From positions 1 through 64,000 of the forward strand of contig NZ_QBKS01000001.1 in the NCBI RefSeq assembly GCF_003054285.1: DNA of 64,000 nucleotides, in the 5' to 3' direction. The stretch comes from Litoreibacter ponti (GTDB taxonomy: Bacteria > Pseudomonadota > Alphaproteobacteria > Rhodobacterales > Rhodobacteraceae). Both the position numbers and the translations under genes were made by a program. This document shows, piece by piece, positions 16,943-25,387 of this stretch. Within the stretch, counting starts at the first letter, position 1. Each line of letters begins with the position of its first letter. Below the pieces are notes generated by a model. That model was not told the origin of the DNA and ran no database searches. It saw nothing but the letters and a program-made list of their open reading frames with translations.

Positions 16943-17019
16943 TGGTCGGGCTAGCAGGACTCGAACCTGCGACCTTCCGTCCCCCAGACGGACGCGCTAC
17001 CAGGCTGCGCCATAGCCCG
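16943..17019 (-). tRNA. tRNA-Pro (anticodon GGG)
   Basis: The 77-base leftward gene folds as a full cloverleaf. The acceptor stem CGGGCTA pairs with TAGCCCG, the D arm is GCGC/GCGC, and the anticodon stem TCCGT/ACGGA carries the loop CTGGGGG with GGG at positions 34-36. The T arm is GCAGG-TTCGAGT-CCTGC. The terminal CCA is encoded. It reads CCC and CCU proline codons. Confidence 0.96.
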
Positions 17020-17113
17020 ACGAATAGCGACATGTCATAGCCAAATTCCAAGCGGTGGCAAGGGCTTTGCTCAGAAAAACGCGCCATGGGGAAAGCTGCT
17101 TGCCGCCTTGGTC

Positions 17114-18178
17114 TCAGCTGTCCGCCGCCTGCCCGGCGATCCGGTCACGCAGGGCGGCAAGGCGCGCAACGTGTGCCGCCAGGGTCGGATCAGCGGCGAG
17201 CTTTTCGGAGCCATTGGCGCGCAGGCGGCGTTTCAGCGCCCGCGCCGCGGCGATTGCCTGCTCTGAGCGGTCTGCGGAGGCAGGCTCCGATGGGGCCACA
17301 TCTGCGGGAAGCTCGGTCGGGGGCAGGGTCTTTTCGCGGTTTGGATCGAGTTGCGGGGCCAATGCGGCTGCTTCGGGTTCCGGCTCGGGCTCGGGTTCCG
17401 GTTCAGGCTCTGGCGTGTGCGCCTCCGCTGCGATCTCAATATCTGTTGTCTCTGTCTCTTCGTCGTTCGGATCGGGGGCAGGGGCCTCGTCCAGATCGAG
17501 CGTGGATTGCGACGCGGATATCTCCTCCTCGGGCTCTTCTGGTTCCGTCCGCGCTGGCATCGCGACGACATTGTCGGCGCTGTCTTCGACCGTTTCCGGC
17601 TCGTCGGAGCCATCGTCTGAGCCCTCCTCGGCCTCATCTTCGGTCTCGGACGCCGCCTCCGCCGTGGGGGCTTCTTCGCCTGCATTGATCTGTGCGGCGG
17701 AGGGGTCGATGTGCATCGCGGCGCGTTCTGGCTCGGCGGGGGTGCTGTCGGCTTCGGCGTCTTCCGACCATGCGGCGATGGTTTCGGCTTCTTCGACGAC
17801 TTCACTCTCGGCGGTGGTCTCGATCTCGGTGCCGTCGGCCTCCGCCTCGACCTCGTCGCGGCGGCGTTTGGTGCGTGGGGAAGCTGCGTCGTCGACCCCG
17901 TCGAGCGACTGGGACAGGCCCGCCACGGTCTTGACGCCTTCCTCCTTGAGCATCTTCTGCACGCCGCGAATGGTCATGCCGTCATCATGCAACAGCTTCT
18001 TGATGCCGCCGATCAGCAGCATGTCGTCGGGGCGGTAATAGCGCCGCCCGCCGGCGCGTTTCACCGGCTTGATCTGGCTGAACTTGCTCTCCCAGAAGCG
18101 CAGGACGTGCGCGGGCACGTCGAGCCAATCGGCCACCTCGGAGATGGTGCGGAATGCGTCGCGGGCTTTGGTCGCCAT
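17114..18178 (-). CDS. MerR family regulator with long acidic tail
   Basis: 354 residues. The MerR-type winged helix occupies roughly residues 8-80 (RTISEVADWLDVPAHVLRFWESKF, then the AGGRRYYRPDDM wing). It is followed by about 200 residues of acidic low-complexity sequence that includes a Pro-Glu dipeptide run near residues 262-277, and a basic C-terminal helix (about 300-350). No metal-binding cysteines of classical MerR sensors are present. It ends the yceD-to-merR run, 27 bases after ihfA, a conserved position in alphaproteobacteria. The target is unknown. Confidence 0.9.
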   Translation of the reverse strand: MATKARDAFRTISEVADWLDVPAHVLRFWESKFSQIKPVKRAGGRRYYRPDDMLLIGGIKKLLHDDGMTIRGVQKMLKEEGVKTVAGLSQSLDGVDDAASPRTKRRRDEVEAEADGTEIETTAESEVVEEAETIAAWSEDAEADSTPAEPERAAMHIDPSAAQINAGEEAPTAEAASETEDEAEEGSDDGSDEPETVEDSADNVVAMPARTEPEEPEEEISASQSTLDLDEAPAPDPNDEETETTDIEIAAEAHTPEPEPEPEPEPEPEAAALAPQLDPNREKTLPPTELPADVAPSEPASADRSEQAIAAARALKRRLRANGSEKLAADPTLAAHVARLAALRDRIAGQAADS

Positions 18179-18205
18179 GGTCTCAGGCCTCCCTCAGAGG
18201 TGGGC

Positions 18206-18508
18206 TCAGGACTTGTTGCCGGTTGCCACGCGGTCCTTCATCAGGTGCGATGGGCGGAAGGTCAGAACGCGGCGCGGGTGAATGGGCACCTCCTCGCCGG
18301 TCTTCGGGTTGCGGCCGACACGGGCGGATTTTTCGCGCACGGAGAACGTGCCGAAGGAGGAAATCTTGACCTGTTGGCCGGAGACAAGCGCGTCGGACAT
18401 ATGTTTGAGGACACTCTCCACCAGATCAGCGCTCTCGTTGCGCGACAGGCCCACCTCGCGGAACACGGCTTCGCTTAGATCCATGCGGGTCAAAGTCTTG
18501 GCAGTCAT
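18206..18508 (-). CDS. ihfA: Integration host factor subunit alpha
   Basis: 100-residue DNA-bending protein of the HU/IHF family. It pairs with IHF-beta to wrap DNA in replication, recombination and promoter architecture. The family core is evident: ISSFGTFSVREKSARVGRNPKTGEEVPI, with the Pro at the tip of the intercalating arm (RNPKTGE), and VLTFRPSHLMKDRV near the end. The start at ATG 18508 gives the common length. It is transcribed between fabH and the MerR gene. Confidence 0.95.
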   Translation of the reverse strand: MTAKTLTRMDLSEAVFREVGLSRNESADLVESVLKHMSDALVSGQQVKISSFGTFSVREKSARVGRNPKTGEEVPIHPRRVLTFRPSHLMKDRVATGNKS

Positions 18509-18623
18509 ACGGTCCCCCCCGGTTTATGTGTTAGGGGAGACGATAGGCGCGCGGCAAATTCCGAGTCAATATCAAGGGCTTGGATTGCGGCCTTTCAGCA
18601 AGAATTGAGCCGTGAAATCCGGC

Positions 18624-19598
18624 TCAGAGGCGCAAAACCACCGCGCCCCATGCCAATCCACCGCCAATCGCCTCCATCACAAGGACTTGGCCGGGCTGGA
18701 ATTTGCCCTGCGTCTTGGCAACTGAGAGCGCCAAGGGAATCGATGCGGCGGATGTATTACCATGGTCCTGCACGGTCACGACCACCCGCTCCATCGGGAT
18801 GTTCATCTTGTTCGCGGTCGACTTGATGATGCGCAGATTGGCCTGATGGGGGACGACCCAGTCGACATCGGCGTCGCTCAGGCCGCATTTCTCGAGCGCG
18901 GTCTCGGCGGTCTTGGCGAGCTTTTCGACCGCGTGACGAAAGACCTCCTTGCCCTGCATCACGAGCACGCCGGTGGTCTGGGTCTTGGAGACGCCGCCAT
19001 CGACATAGAGCAGATCACGGTAGGTGCCGTCGGAGTTCAGATCGGTGGCGAGGATGCCCGCATCGGCGGAGGTGCCCTGGCCCTCTTGGGCCTCCAGCAC
19101 CACAGCGCCTGCGCCATCGCCAAACAGCACGCAGGTCGTGCGGTCTTCCCAGTTCATGATGCGCGAGAAGGTCTCGGCCCCAATGACGAGCACCCGGGTG
19201 GCCTGACCGGATTTGATCAGTGCGTCCGCGTTGGCCATCGCGAAGACGAAGCCCGCGCAGACGGCCTGTACGTCAAAGGCGAAGCCTTTCGTGCCGAGAT
19301 TGCCCTGCACGATCGTGGCCACGGAGGGGAAGGTCGTGTCCGGGGTCGAGGTGGCAACGACGATCGCGTCGATCTGGTCGGCCTTCATGCCGGCGTCGAT
19401 CAAGGCGGCCCGCGCCGCCTCGGTGGCGAGGTCGGAGGTGGTCTGCCCATCGGCTGCGAAATGGCGGCGTTCGATGCCCGAACGCGCCCGGATCCACTCA
19501 TCCGAAGTGTCCATCCACGCCTCGAACTCGGCGTTCTCGACGACACGCTCGGGCAGGGCGTGGCCCATGCCCCGCAGGGCGGATCGGATCATGCTCAT
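18624..19598 (-). CDS. fabH: 3-oxoacyl-ACP synthase III
   Basis: 324-residue condensing enzyme that starts fatty-acid synthesis from acetyl-CoA and malonyl-ACP. The catalytic triad is visible: Cys114 in DVQAVCAGF, His in VVPHQANLRI and Asn in DHGNTSAAS. The start ATG overlaps the TGA of plsX (ATGA, 19595-19598), a standard coupling in this operon. Confidence 0.96.
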   Translation of the reverse strand: MSMIRSALRGMGHALPERVVENAEFEAWMDTSDEWIRARSGIERRHFAADGQTTSDLATEAARAALIDAGMKADQIDAIVVATSTPDTTFPSVATIVQGNLGTKGFAFDVQAVCAGFVFAMANADALIKSGQATRVLVIGAETFSRIMNWEDRTTCVLFGDGAGAVVLEAQEGQGTSADAGILATDLNSDGTYRDLLYVDGGVSKTQTTGVLVMQGKEVFRHAVEKLAKTAETALEKCGLSDADVDWVVPHQANLRIIKSTANKMNIPMERVVVTVQDHGNTSAASIPLALSVAKTQGKFQPGQVLVMEAIGGGLAWGAVVLRL

Positions 19599-20683
19599 GT
19601 GCTGTTGGTGCCCCCTGCCGTTTGCGGCTCCCCAGCCGTGTCGGCAACTTGACCCGCCTCGCTCGCGGATGCAACCCGGGCGGCGAGCTTCTCACCGAAA
19701 CCTGATTGGGCCAGCTGCACCGCCAGTTTGATCGCCGCCGAGACGCCGGTGGCATCGGCGGAACCGTGGGATTTCACCACCGTGCCGTTGAGGCCCAGAA
19801 ACACCCCGCCATTGACACGGCGCGGGTCGATCCGCTTGCGCAACCGGCGCAGGGAGGGATAGGCGAGCAGGGCCGCGATGCGCGACAGGGGCGAGAATTT
19901 GAACGCCTCGCGCAGGCCCTCGGAGATCAGGTTCGCCGTGCCCTCGGCAGTCTTGAGAGCGACGTTGCCGGTGAAGCCGTCGGTCACGATCACATCGACC
20001 CGGTCCGACGGGATATCACCGCCCTCGACGAAGCCAACATAGTCGAAGTCATTGCTGTCGGCGGCGGCCTCGATCATCTCGTGGGCGACTTTCAGCTCAG
20101 CCCGGCCTTTGTGCTCTTCGGTGCCGACATTGAGCAGGCCGATGCGCGGCCGGGCGATGCCGAAGCCGTTGCGGGCGTAGCTCAACCCCATGAGCGCGTA
20201 TTGCAGCAGATCGTCCTGATCGGCGCGAATGTCGGCGCCCACGTCCAGCATCACGTTGAAGCCGGACGGATTGCGGGAGGGCCAGAGGCAGGCAATGGCA
20301 GGGCGGTTCACGCCGGAGACCTTGCGAAGGCGGATCATCGAGACCGCCATCAGCGCGCCGGTGTTGCCGCAGCTGACGCAAACGGTGGCGTCGCCCGCGC
20401 GCACCGCCTCGATTGCCGACCACATGGACGTGCCTTTGCCATGACGCATCACATGGGACGGTTTCTCGTGCATCGTAACCACGTCGCTGGCGTGGCGGAT
20501 GTCGCAGATGTCGGTGATTTTGCGCTTGGCGATCAGCGGTTTCAGTTGCGCCTCGTCGCCGTGCACGATGTAGCGCAGGTTGGGGTTCTTTTCGGCTGAT
20601 TTGGCCATCCCGGACACGACAGCGGCGGGGCCCAAGTCCCCGCCCATAGCGTCGATGGAGATAACGGTGTCAGATGATCCCAC
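19595..20683 (-). CDS. plsX: Phosphate acyltransferase PlsX
   Basis: PlsX converts acyl-ACP to acyl-phosphate, feeding PlsY for phospholipid synthesis. Conserved N-terminal ISIDAMGGDLGP and central VSCGNTGALMA are present. I prefer the GTG start at 20683 because GGCAGG lies seven bases upstream; a longer in-frame version from ATG 20722 has no ribosome site. The C-terminal 30 residues are Ala/Thr-rich and probably not conserved. It lies between rpmF and fabH. Confidence 0.93.
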   Translation of the reverse strand: MGSSDTVISIDAMGGDLGPAAVVSGMAKSAEKNPNLRYIVHGDEAQLKPLIAKRKITDICDIRHASDVVTMHEKPSHVMRHGKGTSMWSAIEAVRAGDATVCVSCGNTGALMAVSMIRLRKVSGVNRPAIACLWPSRNPSGFNVMLDVGADIRADQDDLLQYALMGLSYARNGFGIARPRIGLLNVGTEEHKGRAELKVAHEMIEAAADSNDFDYVGFVEGGDIPSDRVDVIVTDGFTGNVALKTAEGTANLISEGLREAFKFSPLSRIAALLAYPSLRRLRKRIDPRRVNGGVFLGLNGTVVKSHGSADATGVSAAIKLAVQLAQSGFGEKLAARVASASEAGQVADTAGEPQTAGGTNST

Positions 20684-20748
20684 CGGAATGCCTGCCCATA
20701 TTTGCTTGGCTGTGCGCCGCACAACTGTTGTTGCAGCGCAGCCTAAGC

Positions 20749-20955
20749 TTAAGCGGCGTCGTCGTCCAGATCGACCTCTTCGGTCAGTGCGACGACCTCA
20801 CGGTCGGCATAGTGGCCGCAGGAGGGGCACACGTGGTGCGGGCGCTTCAGCTCGCCGCAGTTGGTGCACTCGTCGGGATTGGCCGCGACCAGCGCGTCAT
20901 GTGCGCGGCGGTTGTTGCGGCGCGACTTGGAAACTTTATTCTGCTGGACGGCCAT
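20749..20955 (-). CDS. rpmF: 50S ribosomal protein L32
   Basis: 68-residue ribosomal protein with the zinc-type cysteine pairs intact (Cys30/Cys33 and Cys43/Cys46, CTNC and CPSC). The N-terminus MAVQQNKVSKSRRNNRRAHD is standard. Having all four cysteines marks the zinc-containing form. The C-terminal tail is unusually acidic. It follows the DUF177 gene and precedes plsX. Confidence 0.97.
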   Translation of the reverse strand: MAVQQNKVSKSRRNNRRAHDALVAANPDECTNCGELKRPHHVCPSCGHYADREVVALTEEVDLDDDAA

Positions 20956-21142
20956 GTCTCAACCTTCGGTGTTCGGGGGCCATCATGCGGCCCAGTGTAT
21001 CTGTTTCGCGCGCCATCACGGCGCCTTTGTAGGGGCGTCTACCGCCTGCGGATGCGGGCGTCCAGAGCCATATTCTCAAGAAGCGCGGAAAATACGCATT
21101 CTGCCCCGTTTGGCAAGAGATTCGATGCCGATCCGCGCCGTC

Positions 21143-21691
21143 TCAGGCGTCCGAGCCGCCGGAGCGCTCCATCTTGGCCTTCAGCTCGGCCAGACCGGCG
21201 AACGGTTTGACGGCATCATCGTCCAGCGGCTCCGCCCCGGGCGGGGCAAAATCGCGCTGGCCCAACTCCGCGCCCTCGGCGCGCGGGAAGGGCGGCAGCG
21301 CCAGCGCCAGCGCCTCGGCGGCAACCTCCGAGAGGTCCAGCGTCGCAGGCAGGGCCTCGGAGATATCGTCGCCGTCCATCTCCAGCTCGGCCTCGGTCGG
21401 CGGCTCATAGTCGGCAAGATAGTTGCGCTCCAGCGGCTCCTCGATCCGGGTTGTCACCGGCTCCAGCGTGACCACGCAGGGCTGCACCACGGTCGCACCC
21501 AGACGGGCCTCGAGCCGCCAATCGGTCTTGCCCATGGGCTTCAGCACCCCTTCAAGCCGCAATTTCCGCACCGCAGAGATGTCGAGCGCTTCGGCAAGGG
21601 CCGCCAGTGCATCGGCGTTAGGGATATGGGAGATCGGGGTGGGAACCCGGCTGGGCAGATCGGCCAAGCGAAGCAACGTAGGGTCAGCCAT
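21143..21691 (-). CDS. DUF177 (YceD) family protein
   Basis: 182-residue cytosolic protein of the YceD/DUF177 family, encoded upstream of rpmF in most bacteria and linked to 23S rRNA maturation in plants and E. coli. The family's C-V-T-L-E-P-V segment after the central strands is present (QPCVVTLEPVT), as is the C-terminal DFAPPGAEPLDDDAVKPFAGL. Start at ATG 21691; a GTG at 21718 with AGGACG upstream is a reasonable alternative. Divergent from bamE. Confidence 0.87.
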   Translation of the reverse strand: MADPTLLRLADLPSRVPTPISHIPNADALAALAEALDISAVRKLRLEGVLKPMGKTDWRLEARLGATVVQPCVVTLEPVTTRIEEPLERNYLADYEPPTEAELEMDGDDISEALPATLDLSEVAAEALALALPPFPRAEGAELGQRDFAPPGAEPLDDDAVKPFAGLAELKAKMERSGGSDA

Positions 21692-21797
21692 GGCAGAGCT
21701 ATCTTTCTTGATCACGTGCGCGTCCTTCTGTAAGCCCTTCATTAAGCCTTCGAGGCATTGTTGAGCAAGTAGCATAAGAAACGGGGGTCGCGCGGTT

Positions 21798-22265
21798 ATG
21801 CGGCACGGGGAGAACAAGCGGTCGAGACGTACCGCGACGCTGACGGCGGTGGCTTTCGCGGTGGCGCTTTCGGCGTGCAGCCCCATCGTGCGCAACCACG
21901 GCTACATCCCGCTTCAGGAAGATCTCGACACACTCGCCGTGGGCGCGGACACGCGCGGCAGCGTGGAAGACCTGATCGGCAAGCCGTCAGCCTCCGGCGT
22001 TCTGGCGGGCGGTGACTGGTTCTACGTCGGCAGCACGGTCGAGCATGTCGGCTGGCGCGCCCCGCGCGAGACCAACCGACAGGTCGTGGCCCTTCGCTTC
22101 GAGGACGATGTGCTGACCAATGTCGAGCGCTACGGGCTTGAGGATGGCCAGGTGGTCGAGCTGTCGCGCCGGGTCACCGAGACGAATGTGCGTGACGTGA
22201 CGTTCATTCGCCAGATCCTGCGCAACTTCGGCAATATCGACCTGGGCGAGGCTTTGGGCGGCTGA
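21798..22265 (+). CDS. bamE: Outer-membrane assembly lipoprotein BamE
   Basis: 155-residue lipoprotein of the BAM complex, which inserts beta-barrel proteins into the outer membrane. A basic leader is followed by a signal peptide with lipobox LSAC (Cys27). The SmpA/OmlA fold follows, with the conserved G-Y-I-P and the DTRGSVEDLIGKPS helix-strand, and VALRFEDDVL later. It is divergent from the DUF177 gene and converges on msrB. Confidence 0.92.
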   Translation: MRHGENKRSRRTATLTAVAFAVALSACSPIVRNHGYIPLQEDLDTLAVGADTRGSVEDLIGKPSASGVLAGGDWFYVGSTVEHVGWRAPRETNRQVVALRFEDDVLTNVERYGLEDGQVVELSRRVTETNVRDVTFIRQILRNFGNIDLGEALGG

Positions 22266-22275
22266 TCCGCCGCCC
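22256..22275. terminator. Stem-loop between bamE and msrB
   Basis: GGGCGGC/GCCGCCC (22256-22262 with 22269-22275) spans the bamE stop codon and ends nine bases before the msrB stop. There is no T-run, so its role in ending either transcript is uncertain. Confidence 0.4.
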
Positions 22276-22283
22276 GCCTGACC

Positions 22284-22676
22284 TCACTCTTCCGGCTCGA
22301 ACTCCAACGCGACACCGTTGATGCAGTAGCGCAGGCCGGTGGGCTGCGGCCCGTCCGGAAAGACATGGCCCAGATGGCCGTCGCAGCGGTTGCAATGGAC
22401 CTCGGTGCGGGTCATGAACCAGCTTTTGTCGACGCTCTCGCCCACCATCTCGTCATCGAGCGGCGCATAGAAAGAGGGCCAGCCGGTGCCGCTTTCGAAC
22501 TTGGTTTCGGCATCGAATAGCGGCGCGCCGCAGCCCGCGCACATGAAGGTGCCCGCCGCCTTGGGGAAGTCGTCATGGGTGTGCGCCCGCTCGGTGCCGT
22601 GCTTGCGCATCACCTTGAAGCCCAGATCGCCCAGTTGCGCGCGCCATTCCTCGTCCGACTTGATCACTTTATCCAT
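22284..22676 (-). CDS. msrB: Peptide-methionine (R)-S-oxide reductase
   Basis: 130-residue repair enzyme that reduces the R form of methionine sulfoxide in proteins. Two zinc CxxC pairs are seen (FMCAGCGAP and VHCNRCDGH). The GWPSFYAPL motif and the catalytic cysteine in GLRYCINGVAL are intact, so this is the cysteine, not selenocysteine, form. Start at ATG 22676 (MDKVIKSDEEW). Confidence 0.95.
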   Translation of the reverse strand: MDKVIKSDEEWRAQLGDLGFKVMRKHGTERAHTHDDFPKAAGTFMCAGCGAPLFDAETKFESGTGWPSFYAPLDDEMVGESVDKSWFMTRTEVHCNRCDGHLGHVFPDGPQPTGLRYCINGVALEFEPEE

Positions 22677-22793
22677 ACGCGTGGTCCTTCCATGCCCGCT
22701 CAAAGGGCTCTTGCCTAAATGCCTGTTCCGCTCCTAGATAAGTCGTGAGAGGCCGAGGTCCAAGACACCCGGCCCGATCCGGAGGGCCGCGCC

Positions 22794-23525
22794 ATGCCAC
22801 TTCTCGCCAAAGGCCGCTACAGTGCACGATTTGCCGACGGGGACGCCGACATCCGCGCGGCGCAGGAGCTGCGCGCGCTGAGCTTCCGGGACGGGGCCGC
22901 TTTGGACTGCGACGCGTTCGATCCGTTGTGCCAGCATGTTCTGGTCGAAAACGCGCGCGGCACGCTGGTCTGTTGCTTCCGCCTGATGCCGCTCGACAAT
23001 GGCCGGGCCATCGCGCGCAGCTACTCCGCGCAGCACTACGGTCTCGCGCGGCTCGAGGCGTTCGAGGGGGCCATGGTCGAAATGGGCCGCTTTTGCATCC
23101 ACCCTGACCACCACGACCCCGACATCCTGCGGGTCGCCTGGGGCGCGCTGACGGCCTATGTGGACGAGAACGGCGTGGAGATGCTGTTTGGCTGCTCGTC
23201 CTTTAAGGGCACCTCGGAGGAGGATTACCTTGATGCGTTCTCGCTGCTCAAGGAGCGCCATCTTGCCCCGAAACGCTGGCTGCCCCGGGTCAAGGCGCCG
23301 AAGGTTTTCCCGTTTGCCTCCAAGCTCAGGCTGCGCCGCCCGGACCTGAAGGCCGCGATGCGGGCAATGCCGCCGCTGCTGCGCACCTATCTTCTGATGG
23401 GCGGTTGGGTCAGCGATCATGCCGTTGTCGACCGCGATCTGAACACGTTGCACGTCTTCACCGGTCTCGAGATCGGGGCGATCCCGCCCGCGCGCAAGAA
23501 GCTCTTGCGGGCCGTCGCGGGGTAG
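22794..23525 (+). CDS. olsB: L-ornithine N-alpha-acyltransferase (OlsB-like)
   Basis: 243-residue GNAT-fold acyltransferase. OlsB transfers a 3-hydroxyacyl chain from ACP to ornithine, the first step to ornithine lipids. Characteristic parts are KGRYSARFA at the N-terminus, LRALSFRDG, MVEMGRFCIHP and LFGCSSFKGT. GGAGGG precedes ATG 22794. The OlsA partner is not in the window; the acyltransferase at 50026-50973 is of another type. Confidence 0.83.
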   Translation: MPLLAKGRYSARFADGDADIRAAQELRALSFRDGAALDCDAFDPLCQHVLVENARGTLVCCFRLMPLDNGRAIARSYSAQHYGLARLEAFEGAMVEMGRFCIHPDHHDPDILRVAWGALTAYVDENGVEMLFGCSSFKGTSEEDYLDAFSLLKERHLAPKRWLPRVKAPKVFPFASKLRLRRPDLKAAMRAMPPLLRTYLLMGGWVSDHAVVDRDLNTLHVFTGLEIGAIPPARKKLLRAVAG

Positions 23526-23576
23526 GCGCGCGCCCGGGCGGTTGACCCTCCCAGCCTTTGGCCGTAGCGGAGGGGC

Positions 23577-25382
23577 ATGGCCCGTGCACCCCTTCTTCAG
23601 CTCACCGATATCTCGCTCACCTTTGGCGGCGATCCCGTCTTCGAAGACCTGTCCCTCGTCGTCCATCCGGGCGATCGGGTGGCGCTGGTGGGGCGCAACG
23701 GGTCTGGCAAGTCGACCCTGATGAAGGTCATGGCGGGCTTGGTCGAAGCCGATAGCGGCGCGCGGGTTTTGGCCCCTGCGACCTCCACCGGATATATGGA
23801 GCAGGACCCCGACCTGTCGGGCTTCGCGACCCTTGGGGACTACGCGTCCAGCGATTTGGATTTTGGCGATGCCTACAAGGTTGAAGCGGCCGCGGAAGGC
23901 CTAAAGCTGAACCTTGGCGCGCCTGTCGAGACCGCATCGGGCGGCGAGCGGCGGCGCGCGGCGCTGGCGAAATTGCTTGCCGAAGCGCCTGAGTTGATGC
24001 TGCTGGACGAGCCCACGAACCACCTTGATATCGAGGCGATCGCGTGGCTGGAACAGGAGCTGAAATCGACCCGCGCGGGCTTCATCCTGATCTCCCACGA
24101 CCGGGCTTTCCTGCGGGCGCTGACCCGCGCCACGCTGTGGATCGACCGGGGCGCTGTGCGCCGTCAGGAAAAGGGCTTTGACGCGTTCGAGGCCTGGCGG
24201 GACAAGACCTGGGAAGACGAGGACATGCAGCGCCACAAGCTCAACCGCAAGATCAAGGCGGAGGCCCGCTGGGCGGTCGAAGGCATCTCCGCGCGCCGTA
24301 AGCGCAACATGGGCCGTGTGCGCGCCTTGGGCGAGCTGCGGGCGGAGCGCGCGGCGCAGATCACCCGGCAGGGCACGGCGTCGATGGCGTTTGAAGCGGG
24401 CCCGAAGAGCGGCAAGCAGGTCATTGTGGCCGATGGCATCTCCAAGAGCTTTGGCGAGCAGCAGATCGTGAAGGACTTCTCCCTGAAGGTCGGGCGTGGG
24501 GAGCGGGTCGCCTTTGTGGGCCCGAATGGCGCGGGCAAGACGACGCTTCTCAACATGCTGATCGGGCAGGCGGAGCCGGACACCGGCACGGTGACGCTGG
24601 GCACGAACCTGATCCCGGCGGTGTTCGACCAGAACCGCGCGGCCCTGAACCCCGATGACACGCTTTGGGCGTCCCTGACCGAAGACACCGCCCTGCGGGT
24701 CCGGGGCCAGTCCGACTACATCATGGTGCGCGGCACGCCGAAGCATATCGTGGGCTATCTGAAGGAATTCCTGTTCGACGAAGCGCAGGCCCGCGCGCCG
24801 GTCCGCTCCCTGTCGGGCGGCGAGAAGGCGCGGCTGCTGCTGGCGCGGCTGATGGCGCGGGAAAGCAACTTCCTGATCCTCGACGAGCCGACCAACGATC
24901 TTGACATCGAGACGCTCGACCTGCTGCAGGAGCTGATCACCGACTATGACGGGACCGTGCTGTTGGTCAGCCACGACCGGGACTTTCTGGACCGGGTGGC
25001 GACGACGACCATCGCCTTGGAAGATGGCCGCGCGACGGTCTATGCGGGCGGGTGGAGCGACTATCAGGCCCAGCGGGGCGAGGTGGCCAAGTCAGAGGTG
25101 GTGACCAGGGCGAAGCCAAAGGCACAAGCCAAAAGTGCCGAGACGCCCAATGCCGGTTTGAGCTTTACAGAGAAGCACCGGCTCGAGGCGCTGCCGGGCG
25201 AGATCGAGCGGCTGGAGGCCGAGATCGCCAAGCTGGGCGAGTTCATGTCGGACCCCAACCTGTTCACCGATCACCCGGCCAAGTTCCAGAAGGCCACCGA
25301 TGCGCTGGTGGAGCGACAGGCGGCGCTGGACGCGGCGGAAGAAGAGTGGATGATGCTCGAAGAGAAAGCCGGGGAGGGCTGA
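23577..25382 (+). CDS. ABC-F family ATPase (Uup-like)
   Basis: 601-residue soluble protein with two ABC ATPase domains and no membrane part. First domain: Walker A GRNGSGKST, signature SGGERRRAAL, Walker B LLLDEPTNHLD. Second domain: GPNGAGKTT, LSGGEKARLLL, LILDEPTNDLD. A linker of about 80 residues joins them, and a coiled-coil C-terminus (about 525-601) fits the Uup/YfmR type. ABC-F proteins act on ribosomes, for example at stalled peptidyl transfer. CGGAGGGGC directly precedes ATG 23577. Confidence 0.93.
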   Translation: MARAPLLQLTDISLTFGGDPVFEDLSLVVHPGDRVALVGRNGSGKSTLMKVMAGLVEADSGARVLAPATSTGYMEQDPDLSGFATLGDYASSDLDFGDAYKVEAAAEGLKLNLGAPVETASGGERRRAALAKLLAEAPELMLLDEPTNHLDIEAIAWLEQELKSTRAGFILISHDRAFLRALTRATLWIDRGAVRRQEKGFDAFEAWRDKTWEDEDMQRHKLNRKIKAEARWAVEGISARRKRNMGRVRALGELRAERAAQITRQGTASMAFEAGPKSGKQVIVADGISKSFGEQQIVKDFSLKVGRGERVAFVGPNGAGKTTLLNMLIGQAEPDTGTVTLGTNLIPAVFDQNRAALNPDDTLWASLTEDTALRVRGQSDYIMVRGTPKHIVGYLKEFLFDEAQARAPVRSLSGGEKARLLLARLMARESNFLILDEPTNDLDIETLDLLQELITDYDGTVLLVSHDRDFLDRVATTTIALEDGRATVYAGGWSDYQAQRGEVAKSEVVTRAKPKAQAKSAETPNAGLSFTEKHRLEALPGEIERLEAEIAKLGEFMSDPNLFTDHPAKFQKATDALVERQAALDAAEEEWMMLEEKAGEG

Positions 25383-25387
25383 CAGAC

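Noticed and set aside
17340..17420. Simple-sequence repeat in DNA
   Set aside because: The GGCTCGGGTTCC-like repetition encodes the Pro-Glu run of the MerR tail and is not an independent repeat element.
25052..25387. Upstream extension of the Ldh-family frame
   Set aside because: It overlaps the end of the ABC-F gene out of frame; the start at 25388 gives the family N-terminus.
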